DNA of 56,346 nucleotides from Selaginella moellendorffii (Eukaryota > Streptophyta > Lycopodiopsida > Selaginellales > Selaginellaceae). The position numbers and the translations under genes were made by a program. Positions within the stretch are counted from its first letter, which is position 1. Each line of letters opens with the position of its first letter. The notes under the pieces were generated by a model that ran no database searches, was not told the DNA's origin, and was given only the letters and a program-made list of their open reading frames with translations. Location of the stretch: assembly GCF_000143415.4 (NCBI RefSeq), contig NW_003314271.1:1198204-1254549 (forward strand). The letters run 5' to 3'. Shown here piece after piece: positions 21,601 through 34,263 of this stretch.

Positions 21601-22200
21601 TTGGCATTATGACCTTCTTTGGCACAGATCTGGCATTTGGAGATTTGGAGCTTGCAGTCACTTGCCGGATGTCCTTCATTCTTGCACTTAGTACACCAAA
21701 TTCCAGATTGAAATTCTTTGATGTCGGCCTTGGCTTTTCCCTTGAGCTTGTCGATTGTTTTCCTGAGTTTCCGAAGTTTTGACTTGGTGCTCTCTCCGAG
21801 TTCATCGTCGGAGTCGTTGTCGGAACTGCTGCCAAAATCTAAGTTATCCGTGCTGTCTACTTGTGCTGTCATTCGTCTAGCTTGAACATCTTGAAGGGCT
21901 CTTGTGAGTTCAAGGTAAGTGGCAACATTGATGTGTGTTGCCGCTTCTCGGAGGGATCGTCAGAGGCCTTGCATGTACCATTGGTAAAGTAATGTTTCGG
22001 TGGCACTGTTGCCGCATTTGCTGGCATGTCGAGTGAAGGTTTGAGTGTAGTCTTCGATGGATTGACCGGACTTCTACTTGAGTTTTTGGATCTTGTGAAG
22101 TCGTTAGCTTTGAGTGAGGGAAGACTTGAATCGGTCTATGAGCTTGAGTGTGAGGAAGCATTTGAGCCCATTCGTTGGCTCTCTTTCGAAGGGTACATTG
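18655..22200 (-). pseudogene. Ty3/gypsy gag (zinc knuckles)-protease-RT-RNase H remnant
   Basis: From ~22106 to ~19500 one frame is kept through a gag core, two CCHC knuckles (CTKCKNEGHPASDC and CQICAKEGHNAKTC, 21585-21872), a Tyr/Asn/Gln-rich tract, a retroviral-type protease (IIDSGSS and LLGRPWL, ~20240-20500) and the RT start (LVVVPKKNGKLQICVNY). A one-base shift near 19500 leads into RT with FMDDFSVF (residues 69-71 of the 18640-19422 frame) and RNase H with HVDTSDTATGAIL. The frame has twelve stops: TAA 22104, TAG 22074, TGA 21960, 21585, 21210, 21048, TAG 20664, TGA 20502, 20358, 20247, 20136, 20001. Another shift lies near 22150. It is truncated inside RNase H at ~18660; no integrase follows. 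Confidence 0.85.
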
Positions 22201-24596
22201 GAAGTAGTATGGAAGTTCGGTCGTTTGGCCGTTGATTCAGATTGCTTTTCGGAACTGTTCAACATGTTTCTCAGTGTCTTCTGACTTCAGACCATGAAAT
22301 AGTGGATAGGAGACGTGTCTTCTGACAGGTATGTTGGCGACGGCAGTAGTGACTACCATTTGCTGTTGGTAGTAATGTCGGTATTGTCAAGGTTGTTTTT
22401 TCAGGTTGTCACCGTGGAGTCCTAAGGTGATTTGTAGCAAGGGGTTATCAGGGTCAACGGCAAAGTCAGTGTAAGAGGAAGGTGGTGAATTGTTGTTGTT
22501 GTTTAGTGGACTCTTCTTTGGTTTTTCTTCTGTGTTGGGACTGTTTTTGGGTGTGTCGTCGATGTCATCATTGGTGTCGGGTTGCTTGCCGGTGTTGATT
22601 TCCGAAAGATGGTGCTCGAACTTGTTGTCAACGTACTTGTCAGAGTTATGTTGTGTTGGTTGTGGTTGTTCTTCTAAATTGTCAAAGAGTTCTTTGAACA
22701 TATAGTTGTGTGGTGATTGTGGTTGCTGTGGAAGATTGTTGTCGACGATTGGTTCGTCGATCTAGTTGTTGTTGGATGATTGTGGCTGTTCGGCAGCTCG
22801 GTGTGAGTTGTTGACTTTTTTGTCGAGTGCTTGACTATTGGACGATTTGGGTTGTTCGTCTTTACTGCTGTTGACTGGGTATATCAGAGTGCGACTGTAA
22901 TTGGTGAAGTCAAGTTGTCGTCTCGTCGGCACGTTGAAGTTGAAAGTGTGTTTGAAAGGTCTTGTTGATAGCGGGCTTCGGTAGATGTTGGAAGCAAATG
23001 TGGGATATATTGGTGTTGTGAAGATCAGTCGGTATGGCGAAAATGGTGCTGGTCTGGTGAAGTCTATGAAGCTGGGCGGGAAACTTGGTCGTTTGTCATC
23101 ATTGTAGATGGGGTTGGTGAATGTACCTTTGAAGTGGTTGTATGCTGCTTGAAAAATGTTTTGTTGCTCGGGCGTAGTCTGTGTCGACTGCTCAAATGTT
23201 CGGTTGGGCTCGGGCACTTCGGTGGGTGTCGTCGAGGGTGCTGCCAGTGGTGTGTCCGATGGTGTTGTGTAGTCAACGTATTCTTCACGGATGTCTGAGA
23301 CTGGTTCGTCGGAGTTAGCTCACGGTAACAATTCGTGTCGGATGTAATTCTCTCTCTTGGAGGGTCTGATAACTTGATTCAACTTCTCTTGGTCTTTCTT
23401 TCTCTTTGTTTCTAAATTCTTCAAATCTCTATCTAAACGTCAGATAAGCTGTTGTCGGTCTTCTTCCAACTTGCTGGATGTTCTTCTTGGTTTTGGATAC
23501 ATGCATTCTTCTACTTGTTGTCGGTGTCAGATTCGTGTCCGCAGTCGGTCATGCAGTTCGGGCAGAACTTCGGGAAGACTGGCAGCGGGCCAATTGTTGA
23601 TAAAGTCGTTGTGAGCTTGTTCTTTCTTTTCACTGCAAATATCGACGTTGGTGCGTGTTGGGTTGGGTTGTGTTCAGCCGAGGTGTGTTGGGTTGAGTGT
23701 GCTGGTGCAGTATGCAGACTGGTCTTCCACTTGCTGGTGCCGAGATGGAGCTCGATGAAGAGTTTTGGAGATTCGGGTTTGTTTGGAATGATTTCTTTGA
23801 TAATGTCGTCGAGTTGTTCGAGACCAGATTGGGTGATGGCGTGATTGGAGAGAGTTGTTACAGTGAACGTGTTGATTTTGAACCGAGTTCAGACTGTAGT
23901 TTCAGTGCTGAGATGCTGACTTTGTTGGAGGGGTTGTCAAAAAATCGGTGGTGCGTTGTGAAGTTGTCCCTCGACAAGTTGTCCAATATCGGGTAACAGA
24001 GTGATGGCTTCGTCGTTAGTGTAAGTTCTGAGGATGTGCTTTGATATTGGGAGTGGGTGCAGGAACTGGAATTGTGTCGGAGCACTAAGATTGCTGGGTT
24101 GATGACTGCTCGGAAGATGGGTTCATTTCGGCAGTGGTGTCGGTTTGTATTGAGCATGCTGGTTGAGGGCTTGAGCTTGGAGTGGCTGGTCTTGTGCTCG
24201 AAGATGAAGTTCGCCAGTGAAGTTGCTGAGGGCATCCACTGATGAAGGTGCTGGGCGACTGGAGTTTCTTGTCAAAAAGGGTTGTTGGTGTTCTTTGTCG
24301 GTGATGGGACTCAGAGATCTTGAGAGAGAGCTTTCAGATTCTTCAAAGATCTCCTCTGGAAAGCGTTTGTCTATACTGCATTGGGCAGTGACCGCTTGGA
24401 TGCCGTTGATCCATATTGGTGGTGGCATTTGCTTGTTGAATTTGGGCGAATTGGGTGGCAAATTGGGTAGCAAATTGGGTGGCAAATTGGGTAGTGAATT
24501 TTGGCGAGTTGGGTAGATTGCTTGATTGTTCTTGCTATCTGTGCACAGAGAATGGAGAAAGAACGGAAGAATTTGTGAACCTGAAGGGGAATTCAA
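22200..24596 (-). pseudogene. Gag N-terminal part of the same gypsy element, low complexity
   Basis: Minus-strand frames in alternating phases (24123-24596, 22762-23217, 22387-22701) encode Pro/Gln/Asn/Ser-rich protein, including PNLPPN repeats at the start and a region leading to the gag core near 22150 (Arg-Ala-Asn-Glu-Trp-Ala-Gln). Position upstream of the zinc knuckles makes this the gag N-terminus. Phase changes show it is broken, but I cannot place each indel. Confidence 0.55.
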
Positions 24597-24927
24597 AAGC
24601 CGTGGTCGCCAAATGAAGAGGTGTGAAAACTTCTCTTCGCTGGAAATCTATTGTTAGTAAGAAAACAAAAGAGAAAAGGGCCCGATCTCCAAGGGTTAAG
24701 AAGAAGCACGAGTAAAAGAATGCTGTGTATTGATAAAAAAAATGATGGAATGGAGATAAGGATCCATAATTCGGATTTCCCCCTTTGAAAGGCTAGCAGT
24801 TCTAACTGCTAGCATATACTATATGCTATGTATGATTTAATCTATGGCTCCGATGCAGCCTTGGGGTCAAGGTCGGAGTCCCCTGAGCCTAGGTTTTTGG
24901 TTGATACAGAGGGAAACAATGTCAATG
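24597..24927. other. Non-coding gypsy 5' leader/possible short LTR, with two hairpins
   Basis: On the minus strand, TTGGCGACCACGG lies just before gag and might be a primer site for a non-Met tRNA. A TG...CA-bounded LTR ending CTAACA near 24643 is conceivable, but no partner copy is present. Inverted repeats GCTAGCAGTT/AACTGCTAGC (24792-24813) and AGCATATA/TATATGCT (24811-24827) overlap. Confidence 0.35.
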
Positions 24928-25579
24928 GGCCAATGCTTTGGCTGAGTTTGATTGTGAGATTCTGTATAAACTTAGGAAGAGTAACATCGTGGTAGATGCT
25001 CTAAGTCGAAAGGCAAGCTTAAAATTGATGATATCTAGTGCAACAACAACCTTTTGGGATGATGTGCGGACAACATATGAGAATGATGGTCTAGCACAAG
25101 AAGTGTTGCTAAGGAACCAAATGGCTCAGGATGCCCACCAGAGAGGTGAGTTGCTAACAGAAGAGAAAACAAGTTATGTGGAACACAATGGACTCATTTA
25201 TTACAAACAAACAAGGGTATATGTTCTAGAAGGGGAACTAAGGAAGATAACCTTACAAGAGTGTCATGATAAACCTCTCGTAGGACACGGTGGAGTGCCT
25301 AAGACGATGGGCTTACTCAAGAGGAAGTATCACCGGCCAAACATGGCTAAAGACGTCCAAGATTATGTAAAAACATGTCCAACATATCTAACATGTCAGC
25401 AAGTCAAAGTGGATGTAGAAGGTGTGGCGAAGCTGTTCTTCGAACAAGTGGTTCAAGTGTGGGGAAGGCCAGACGAGATTATCTCAGATCGAGATAAGAT
25501 CTTTACTAGTAAGTTCTGGAGAACTCTCATGAAACAATATCGCACCAAGTTGAAATTTAGCATAGCCTATCACCCATAG
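24928..25579 (+). pseudogene. Gypsy RNase H end plus integrase fragment
   Basis: This reads an RNase H C-terminus (VVDALSRKA), the integrase zinc-binding region (GHGGVPKTMGLLKRKYHRP) and the late integrase core (GRPDEIISDRDKIFTSKFW). The second Cys pair of the zinc finger is spread out (CPTYLTC instead of CPTC), and the first half of the catalytic core with its leading Asp is missing, an in-frame deletion. The frame ends AYHP then TAG at 25577-25579, followed by Thr-Gly, at a position where the family has Gln. It is opposite in orientation to the gypsy remnant at 18655-24596, so it belongs to a different copy. Confidence 0.85.
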
Positions 25580-28063
25580 ACAGGTATTGGGTATTAAGTA
25601 AAGTTTGATGGCAATGTAAAGCAAGTCTATCACTGCTAAATTATTATCGAGCGAAGCAAGTGTCAAAAGCCCTTGACGAAGTCTTACAAGTAATCACTAA
25701 TTGCAAAGCAACCAACAATCACACTTCAACTTGTCTTCACAAGATCCAAACACTAAACTCACATCATTGAGTTATATATTTGTTCAATATGAATATAATA
25801 CCCTATATATGAGATAAAGGTTTATAGACAAACACAAAGTAAATGACCACTCGAATCCAACTCAACCACAATAAACTTGCTAATATGTATAGCTAATAGC
25901 TCTGAGCATCCCTTGAAAAGGCTAATTATGCATGATCAACACTCAACCGAAATTAAAGTAAAAACCATGAGATAAATTCATATTGGTATACAACCTCCTC
26001 ATAAACAAGACTATAGTATGGGTATTAACATCTCAACCTCAAACAACTAAGTTGGACATCACCATCCTTAGCCAAGACACAACCAAATCAAGATCAATGA
26101 GAGCTCACTATTCTTATAGAGTCTTAACGAAATGCAAGGTGTAACTTGCCACCAAACACAACACTATAAAGAAAGGCATAGTGGTCACTTTTTTAGAAAA
26201 GCACAACAACCACTTTTCTACATTAATTTTAGACTCCATCCAACTCAATTGCTTTAGCCTCAAGAAGTTAGCATCTTTTTGAGCCACATCATACAAATTA
26301 CCTACTAAGGTTTAAGCCAATTGAAGTTAATTCCAATCCCTTCACTAGTTTGTATTGGCTTTCGAAAATGGAATGGTTTTCGAGCAGAGTGATTAATAGA
26401 TCAGCCATTGGAAAAGTATAAGAAAATTTATGGAAATTTTCCATCCTAGAGAAAAAATAACTCTAAGTCTAAGAATGCAAACTTTCAAGACTCAACCAAC
26501 TTCCTCCTGCCAACAACTTCACATAGGTTTACCTCAACACAAATTCTCAAAACCCAATAATATGTTTAAGCATTAAACATCTTTGCGCATTTTTCTAACA
26601 TGCAACACCGACATCCATAAAATGCAAAATGAACATCCAAGGCTTGATCACGAAGACCATATTTTTAGATATCTACATTGCACTAACACTCTTCTTCAAT
26701 CACCTTCAAGATCCAATATGAAGCCAACACGAAAAATGACATGAAAATCAAGGTTTAAAGAAAATTCCTCATCACTCAAAATAACAATGCCACTTTCACT
26801 AACATAAGTGCTAGCGATGTCAGTGCTTCAACTATACACTTTATCCATCCGACAATCTACTCCAAGTGCTAACAGATAAACTAACAAGCCATAGCAAATG
26901 AATGCTATAACCCTTTCCAAACACTTCAATAGGCAAACCCTTAAGGAAACAAGGTATCAACATAAGTTTAGCATATCATAAATCATTATTAAAAATCTAG
27001 TCAAAGCTACTACAATGCTACTACGTGCAAGTAGACTAGCTTCACTATCAACCACTTTGGAGTTGATTATCGTTTAACCAAGCAACTTCATAAACACATT
27101 ACTCAAGATCACATAGATATGATATAAAAATCATAATGACTTGATCATCAATCAAGCAACACTATGAGCAACGCCCATGTCACTACTTCAAAGGTTTATG
27201 TGAATATCAAGTGCTAACTCAGTTTGATAAAATGCAACATAAATACCACATTCCACCGATAGAGATTTATAACACCAAATACCACCAACTTTATTCACAA
27301 CATTGACAAGCTCATGCCATTCTTTTTCTGACCAAACTCAAAACTAATCCAACACAAAGTTACCCAAGGAGCAATATCAAGGTTCCCCAGAAAAGAATTG
27401 AGCATTGCAACCCAAATCTTCCAATAGTAAACCTAGACAAAATGGTATAACACTTCACTGCTATCCATCCCTTGACTCCCCATTTGTAAGACCATCATAA
27501 CCAACATGCATCAAGACAAGGATTCTTCATTACATGATGTGAACATGAGTAATGAGTCATACCTTGTTGCAAATTATCTCTCCAAGAAGAGAAAATGATT
27601 TATGTGTTTGATCTTTTGTCCCTGACAACTCTCTTTTTGGTCTCATCTTTGACTAAACCTCAAGCTTGCATTCTCACTACCTTCAGTTCAATCCAAAAAA
27701 AGTTAATGAGAGAGCATGGCAATGACTACTTGAACCAATAGACTAATCCCTACAGTCTTTATTGATCCTCTTGTAATCATGTCTAGGAAGGATCCACTAG
27801 TGCCATGCTAAACAACTACAGACCAACCTATTTGCCACTCATATCAAACTCAGAGAAGGTGTACTATTTATCCACGGTACAACTCTTGGAACCACTGGAT
27901 CAACTCATGAAACCACCAATAGACTAATATTAATCCTACCAACACAAAGTGTAACCTTGAGTTGCTAATGTGCCCCACTTACGAACCCAAGCACAAACTT
28001 GTGCAAACAGAACAACTCAATCCCACTTATGAGCCCAAGAGCAAGCTCATATTATTACGGTAC
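25580..28063. other. No gene recognised in 2.5 kb
   Basis: Moderately AT-rich sequence with stops in all frames. No tandem array, no domain match by eye. It probably consists of old repeat debris; the 5-bp GGTAC target duplication of the next element is its right edge (28059-28063). Confidence 0.4.
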
Positions 28064-29652
28064 TGTGAGACACAAAATCCCTAGGCCCCAAAGTGGAGCC
28101 GAAAGGGTGCCATGTGGTAGTGACCGAAGCAAAAGCCAAACGAGCATAACACGTTTGGACTAAAAGCTTCGACTTGAAAAGGTCGAGAGTGGGAGTAGAA
28201 CTCCCAATGAGGTGCTCGAGGAACGAGCACGAAGCGAGCAATAAGCGAGGCTCCAAAAAGGGACCCAAAAAGGACCGACACATGACACGTGGAAGAGTCT
28301 GAGATGGACCCCGAGATGGACCCGAGATGGAGTCCGAGATGGACTCCGAGATGGACTCCGAGATGGACCCGAGATGGAGTCTGAAATGGAGTCCGAGATG
28401 GAGTCCGAGATGGACCCGAGATGGACCCGAGATGAAGTCCGAGGTGGACCCGAGATGGACCTGAGATGGAGTCGAAGATGGACCCGAGATGGAGTCCGAG
28501 ATGGAGTCCGAGATGGACCCGAGATGGAGTCCAAGATGGAGTCCGAGACCGAGACTGGGACTAAGACCGACTCCGAGTCCGAAACCGGGACCAAGACCGA
28601 GTCCGAGTCCGAATACTAATACAGGCATTGGGTGAAAGCCCAAAGCGATCGTCCCCCCGGGGGGGGGGGGGGGGGGGGGGGGGCCTTCGCGAGGGTTCCC
28701 AAAAATTAATAAGGAAAAGTGTGGGCTTGGAGCCCAGTGGAGCCAGTTTTGCCCAGGAAAGGCCAGTTTGGCCCAGGAAGGCCATACCCAGTGTTGAGTG
28801 ATAAGCTGACCACTGGGAAGTCCAAGGCTAGAGTGAACACAGACCGACAAGTGGGGTAGCTTGGTGAAGTGTTCAAGAGCTGGCTCTAGTTCCCCCGGGA
28901 GATCGACTGGCCGATGCTCCCAGTCCAAGTGTGGGTGGCACTACCTACTTGGATACCTGGTGTGGCTCAAGGGAACCTCGCTCTAAGCCCATGGCTAGAG
29001 CACCCAAAAGCAGAAGGCAAGGAGAGTATCCACGAGGCCCGCATAGGGCCACGGTGTTCCGAAATGTTGCCCCAAAGTCCCAGACTGTGGAAAGGAAAAG
29101 GAGTAGCCCTCTGGTGTGGTGACAAAGGATGTGCAGTCACACAGTGAGGAAGTCCCAGAGGACAGTTGGACTTAGTGGTCGGGCCTATGGGCCTTGATCC
29201 AGTGGCAGTGTTAGTGAACACGGCCATGGATAGGAAGGGACTTGGTGGGGACCGGGAAGGAGACATTGGGGAAGGCTATTCCCCATGTCTGCAGGCATCC
29301 TGAGGATGCTATGGAGTGGATCTAAGATAGCCACTCATGGATGGATGGCCTAGTCTTTGAGAGACAGGATTGTAATGTAGGTGGTGTTGAACCACCGATG
29401 TGACCAAGGTGAATGGGCATGGCCTAGCGTAACGGGCTGGTGTGTCGGTGGTACCTTGGGGTGTCGGTTATGGGATCGGACACATGGAGCACTTGGACCA
29501 AGTGCAAAGGTTGAGTGGCGTGGATGCCATTCTCGGGGCTAGCAAGCCCCAAGTTCTGAATAGGACTTATGGAGGTTGTGAATGAGACTCCTCCATGTGG
29601 TCAGAGATGTGGTTAAGTGACTAAGGTAGAATGGAAAAATTAGTCGCTTACA
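28064..29652 (+). repeat. 5' LTR (LTR-D)
   Basis: 1589 bp, colinear with the 3' LTR. It contains the GA-rich minisatellite (28298-28540), a GAGACC/GAGTCC tail to 28615 and a run of 25 G at 28659-28683 preceded by six C. Confidence 0.92.
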
Positions 29653-29655
29653 ACT

Positions 29656-29667
29656 TGGTATCAGAGC
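29656..29667 (+). other. Primer binding site, initiator-Met tRNA
   Basis: TGGTATCAGAGC, three bases after the 5' LTR; exact match to the standard plant site. Confidence 0.9.
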
Positions 29668-32600
29668 TGTTCCTTAGTTCGACTCTTATTGGTGGCCAAG
29701 TATATCACCACTTGTATTGGAATTGGAAGGTCCTAGATATGGACCTATCCTTGAGGAGTAGCATGTCGAGAGGACATGGCTCTCCACTCAAGTTCATGCG
29801 TGAATTTGTGCGCGATGTGGTGGATGGAAAAGGGCCAGTAAGGGAACGACTTTGGGATCTTGGGAACGGTATAAGGTTTCCCTCAAAGAGTTGAGGATGT
29901 GATCCGGATGAGCGTTTGACTCAGCAAACTGGCTAAGGTAGTTGTGGTAAACAACTATAGTTGGGATCACGGGAAAGATAGGGGCTCCAAAACAATAAAG
30001 GAGTCACAAGATAATCCTCACATAGTTGAGGCTAATGCTCATGAATTTGAGACCGAAATTGATGGCCATGAGAGGTCAAGTACGGATGAGGGCACGAGCC
30101 CTCGAAATGGTAGCTGGGGCTACCTTTTATTAATGCTAGAACGAACCCAAGGAGTTGGGGGTGTACTCAGAGGATGAGTTGGTGTTCTCATCACATGGAC
30201 AATGAGTTGGTGTTCTCATCACATGGACAAGTGGTCCTAAGGGGCAAAATGTTGCCCCAAGAGAACAAATCAAGTGTCAGAGTAACACTTGCAAAAGATG
30301 GTCTTTGTGAGCAAGACCTGAATACAAGAAGTTATATTCCAGCGAGCTGGCACCTCAAAAGTAAAACTTTATAGGTCGGGGGATTAGCAAAGTCCAAAAT
30401 GTTGGATGACTCAAGTAGAGTCAGGGAATGGTCCTAAAAGATTGGTAGAAGTATTTGGACTGAGGTGTACGGTGCCCCATGAGGTATGGGGAGGATCATA
30501 AGATCCAAGTATGAGAACAATGGGTATCTCATTGATGGCAGAATGTGCCATACTAAAGTTGTGGGAAAGGTGTTCCCAAAAGAAAACAACTTTGACACAA
30601 AGTTGTGTGTAAACACTATGGTGCAGTGTTAATGGATAGTTAGCATGAGAAACAATTATATTAGTCTTGGCAAAGACCTAGACACTAATAAGTAGTGTCA
30701 TAAGGGTAGGCTCGTGAGGCCAATGGTGTGGAGACACCAGATGTGCCAAGGTGTGATACCTTGAGGTTATGATGGCGGGTTCATAAGAACCCTTTGCCAA
30801 GGGAATCCCAATGGAAGTGGGAATGGCATGGCCTAAGCTGGAAGGCATGCGGTTGGAGTGTGATGACCCAGATAATGATGGAGGTGTGGAAGCATCAAGC
30901 AATGAGTTGTAGGACTTGACAACTATGAGGCAACTAAGCAAGAGGTGCAAAGATAATTGGTTAAACATGTGGAAGGTAACTACCCAAGACTTCTTAATGG
31001 CATAAGGAAGTTAAATATACCCTTCCAGGGGATAAATTGCTTATGTTGCGATATAGTGAGTCAATGTCATAAAAGGAAATGCTCATTGTCAAGGAGACCA
31101 TCATTGGGACACCCAAACACTCTGGAACACTAAGAGGTGGTGTTTGGTGTCGCGAGGGCAATAGATAAGGCCCAAGGGACTAAATCCCTAGCAAATGATG
31201 GATAGAAGGTGCTATCCAAATGTCCAAGGTTGTGGAGATGGGAGAAGACTATCTACTTGAATTGGACAAAGCCAAAAATCAAATTTTGGCAAGGCTAGTG
31301 AAGGCCCATAAGCAGTAACGTTAATCCCGGTATGTGGGATTATAAGGTGAGCATACTTGGATTGAGGAACTACTCCCTAGGCTATCAGGTAGGTTCATCC
31401 CTAAGAATACTTGCTAAGGCGTGATAGAAAGTGCAAAGCTATCCTCCTAGTCTGGAAGAGAATGACCGAAGGAAAGGTGTGAAGCCAAAAGCAAGTAGTA
31501 AGGGGATAGAACTGAACCATAGGAATCGAAGGGCATGACCAAGGCTGGTTATGCCAGCTGGGAGTGGAGAATCAAGTGGGGGCTCGAAGGTGTTGTTGCT
31601 AGCAACCATGATGCCATAGAGAGTCTAAAATATGGAATTGTCCATATTAGACTATATGGCAACTAGAAAGCTTGCGAAAAGGGAGGCCTTAGCAAGCTAA
31701 GGGACCTTCAAGGTTCCCAAAGACGATTCTAGGTAGCTTAGTACCTAGAAAGGCCAAGTGTAAATGGTTCATGGATCGCGCGAAACCAGAGTGGCGCAGC
31801 AGAAGCATGGTCTTGAAGCTTGCCATGAGGCAAGGCTATCAAGGTTAGGGAAGTAGTTCCCGAGTGTTCAAAGAGAGGGCTTTGAACGAAAGTCGATGGT
31901 CAAGGACTTTCACGCTTATGCAGGAACCATGTTACGGTGGCCAGAGGACTTGCCAAGCGAGATTGGCAAGTCGGGGGAACAAGTACCCTAGTTGAAGGTG
32001 ATAACTTCAAGAAGGGTGGGTCATGGGGCCAAGCATGGAGGAGTCCATGCATGATCACAGACGTGTCAAGTGAAAAGACTTTGCAGGGTGGAGAAACTAG
32101 GTTCCTAAGCTGTGATCTGTAGCACGCTTTAAATGTATGATGGTGCACCGGCGTGGGGAGTCACGCCAAACATCTTGGGTGATGCCGTCCGTAGATGCAT
32201 ATATGGAAGTTGGGTTCGAGTCCCGACCCTCTAGTGCTTGGGTTCGAGTCCCAACTCACTAGGGCATGGTGATGGTTTGGAATATGAGGACACTCATATT
32301 TCAGTGGTCATGGACTCTCAATGGGGAGACTGGTTTGGGCACACCGCCAAGCGAGGGATGCCTCGGAGTCGTGATGCACGGTTAAATTGCTTAGTGTGAA
32401 AGCTCGACATATCTAACTTGAGCACTTTGGTGCAAGTGGCACCAAGGACGTGGTGAATGAGATGGGGACACCCAGTCTCAGTTGCTATGGACCCTTGGCC
32501 AGATGGGCTGGCTTGGGTGCACCACCAAGTGTGGGGGATGCCCCTGGGGTCATAGTGAACAACTTAAAGGTCTAGAAGACCTAGTACCTATTGGCAAACC

Positions 32601-33713
32601 TATTAAGGTGCCAAGGTTAGATCACTAAATGATCTTATGGCCAAAACAAGGACAAGGTCCTTGTGAGGTTAAGGGATAAAGTTCCAAGTTCAAAGTGTTG
32701 ATTGGAACTATTGATGATGGTGTGGTTTGGTCAAGGTGACCAAGTGGGAAGAACACCTACGGGAAATGAGCTATGTCAATGCAAAGACATAGTAAGTCTG
32801 AGGAAAGTAGTCTCAATAAGAGACCCATGGGAGGGTCACAAAGTTGGGCCGTGGATAGAGCCCATAGCAGAAGATGCTAAAGAAACGTACTAGGGGTGAA
32901 CACCCTCTAGACTTGGCAAAGGAGAGTCTTTGCTATGGAACCGAAAGGATACTTCAAAAACAGAGGTAGCAATCCTATATTGCGGGGTGCAACAATCAAG
33001 GATAGGAGCAAAAGACTAATGGCTAAGAAAAGAGCCTTGGGAATCATGGGAAAGAATCCAAGTGGCAAAGTTAGGCCAAGAACACTAATGTGTTGGGTGC
33101 TAACGGATTATGGGAATAGCAATGTGTTTCCAAAGATGGATTCCCAATTGCTCCGATTTGGCGAAAGTGAAAGCTCCAAGGGTGAGAGCGGTAAAGTAGC
33201 CAAAGGATAGGGCTGTGGACAACCTTAGCACAAATTATGATAACTAAAACTTGCCAAAGGTGACACGATATCGAAGAGAGGATGATGGTGCCCTCAAGTA
33301 AAGAACTTCCTAGGATGGGGAAGGGGAGTTGCACCATGTGTAATGTGAGGTGTCGGAGACACCTAGGAAATTGACTCTGAGAAGTCAAAATTAAAAGTTC
33401 TAAAGTGCAAAAGGTTATGTCGAAGGAATCTGAGACTACTCGAGAATGAGTAGTGGGATTGGGTTAGAGAAGGAGTCTCTAATGGGTTTAGTGAGAACTA
33501 AACTAATAAAAGGAGAAAACCACCACAAGTGGTCGAATGAGTCTTTAAGTTGAAGAGACTATGCTCCTTAGAGGATGGGTAAGGCAAGGTGAGCTTTCGG
33601 TATTAAACTATGGACGAATGTTGGCGAGGGGCCAAGGATGCAAAGGGTAATACAAGCTAGTATTACTTTATAAAATAGTTTTTCGTTCGATGAGGACATC
33701 GAACTTCGTCTAT
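29668..33713 (+). other. Non-coding interior of the LARD-like element
   Basis: About 4 kb with many short frames but no recognisable protein. Two copies of GGTTCGAGTCC, a tRNA T-arm/B-box-like word, lie 28 bases apart at 32213-32223 and 32241-32251. No tRNA fold or A box is evident around them. Confidence 0.6.
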
Positions 33714-33725
33714 GGGTGGTGGAGT

Positions 33726-34232
33726 TGTGAGACACAAAATTCCTAGGCCCCAAAGTGAAGCCAAAAGGGTGCTATGTGGTAGTGGCCGAAGCGAAAGCCA
33801 AACGAGCGTAATACGTTTGGACTAAAAGCTCCGACTTGAAAAGGTCGAGAGTGGGAGTGGAACTTCCAACGAGGTGCTCGAGGAACGAGCACGAAGCAAG
33901 CAATAAGCGAGGCTCCAAAAAGGGACCCAAAAAGGACCGACACATGACACGTGGAAGAGTCCGAGATGGACCCCGAGATGGACCTGAGATGGAGTCCGAG
34001 ATGGAGTCCGAGATGGACCCCGAGATGGACCCGAGATGGACCCCGAGATGGACTCCGAGATGGAGTCCGAGATGGAGTCTGAGATGGACCCGAGATGGAT
34101 CCAAGATGGAGTCCCAGATGGAGTCCGAGATGGAGTCCGAGATGGACCCGAGATGGAGTCCGAGATGGACCTGAGATGAAGTCTGAGATGGAGTCCGAGA
34201 TGGACCCGAGATGGAGTCCGAGATGGAATTGG

Positions 34233-34263
<31 letters not shown>

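Noticed and set aside
21125-21691. Cys- or Val-rich plus-strand frames
   Set aside because: They are shadows of the Tyr/Asn-rich tract and zinc-knuckle region of minus-strand gag.
20001-22106. TGA reassigned or read through as an amino acid
   Set aside because: CGA codons are used in the same frame, stops of all three kinds occur, and unrelated elements here also carry stops; decay is simpler.
32205-32260. tRNA gene in the LARD interior
   Set aside because: Only the T-arm-like word is present, twice; no acceptor stem, D arm or A box could be built.
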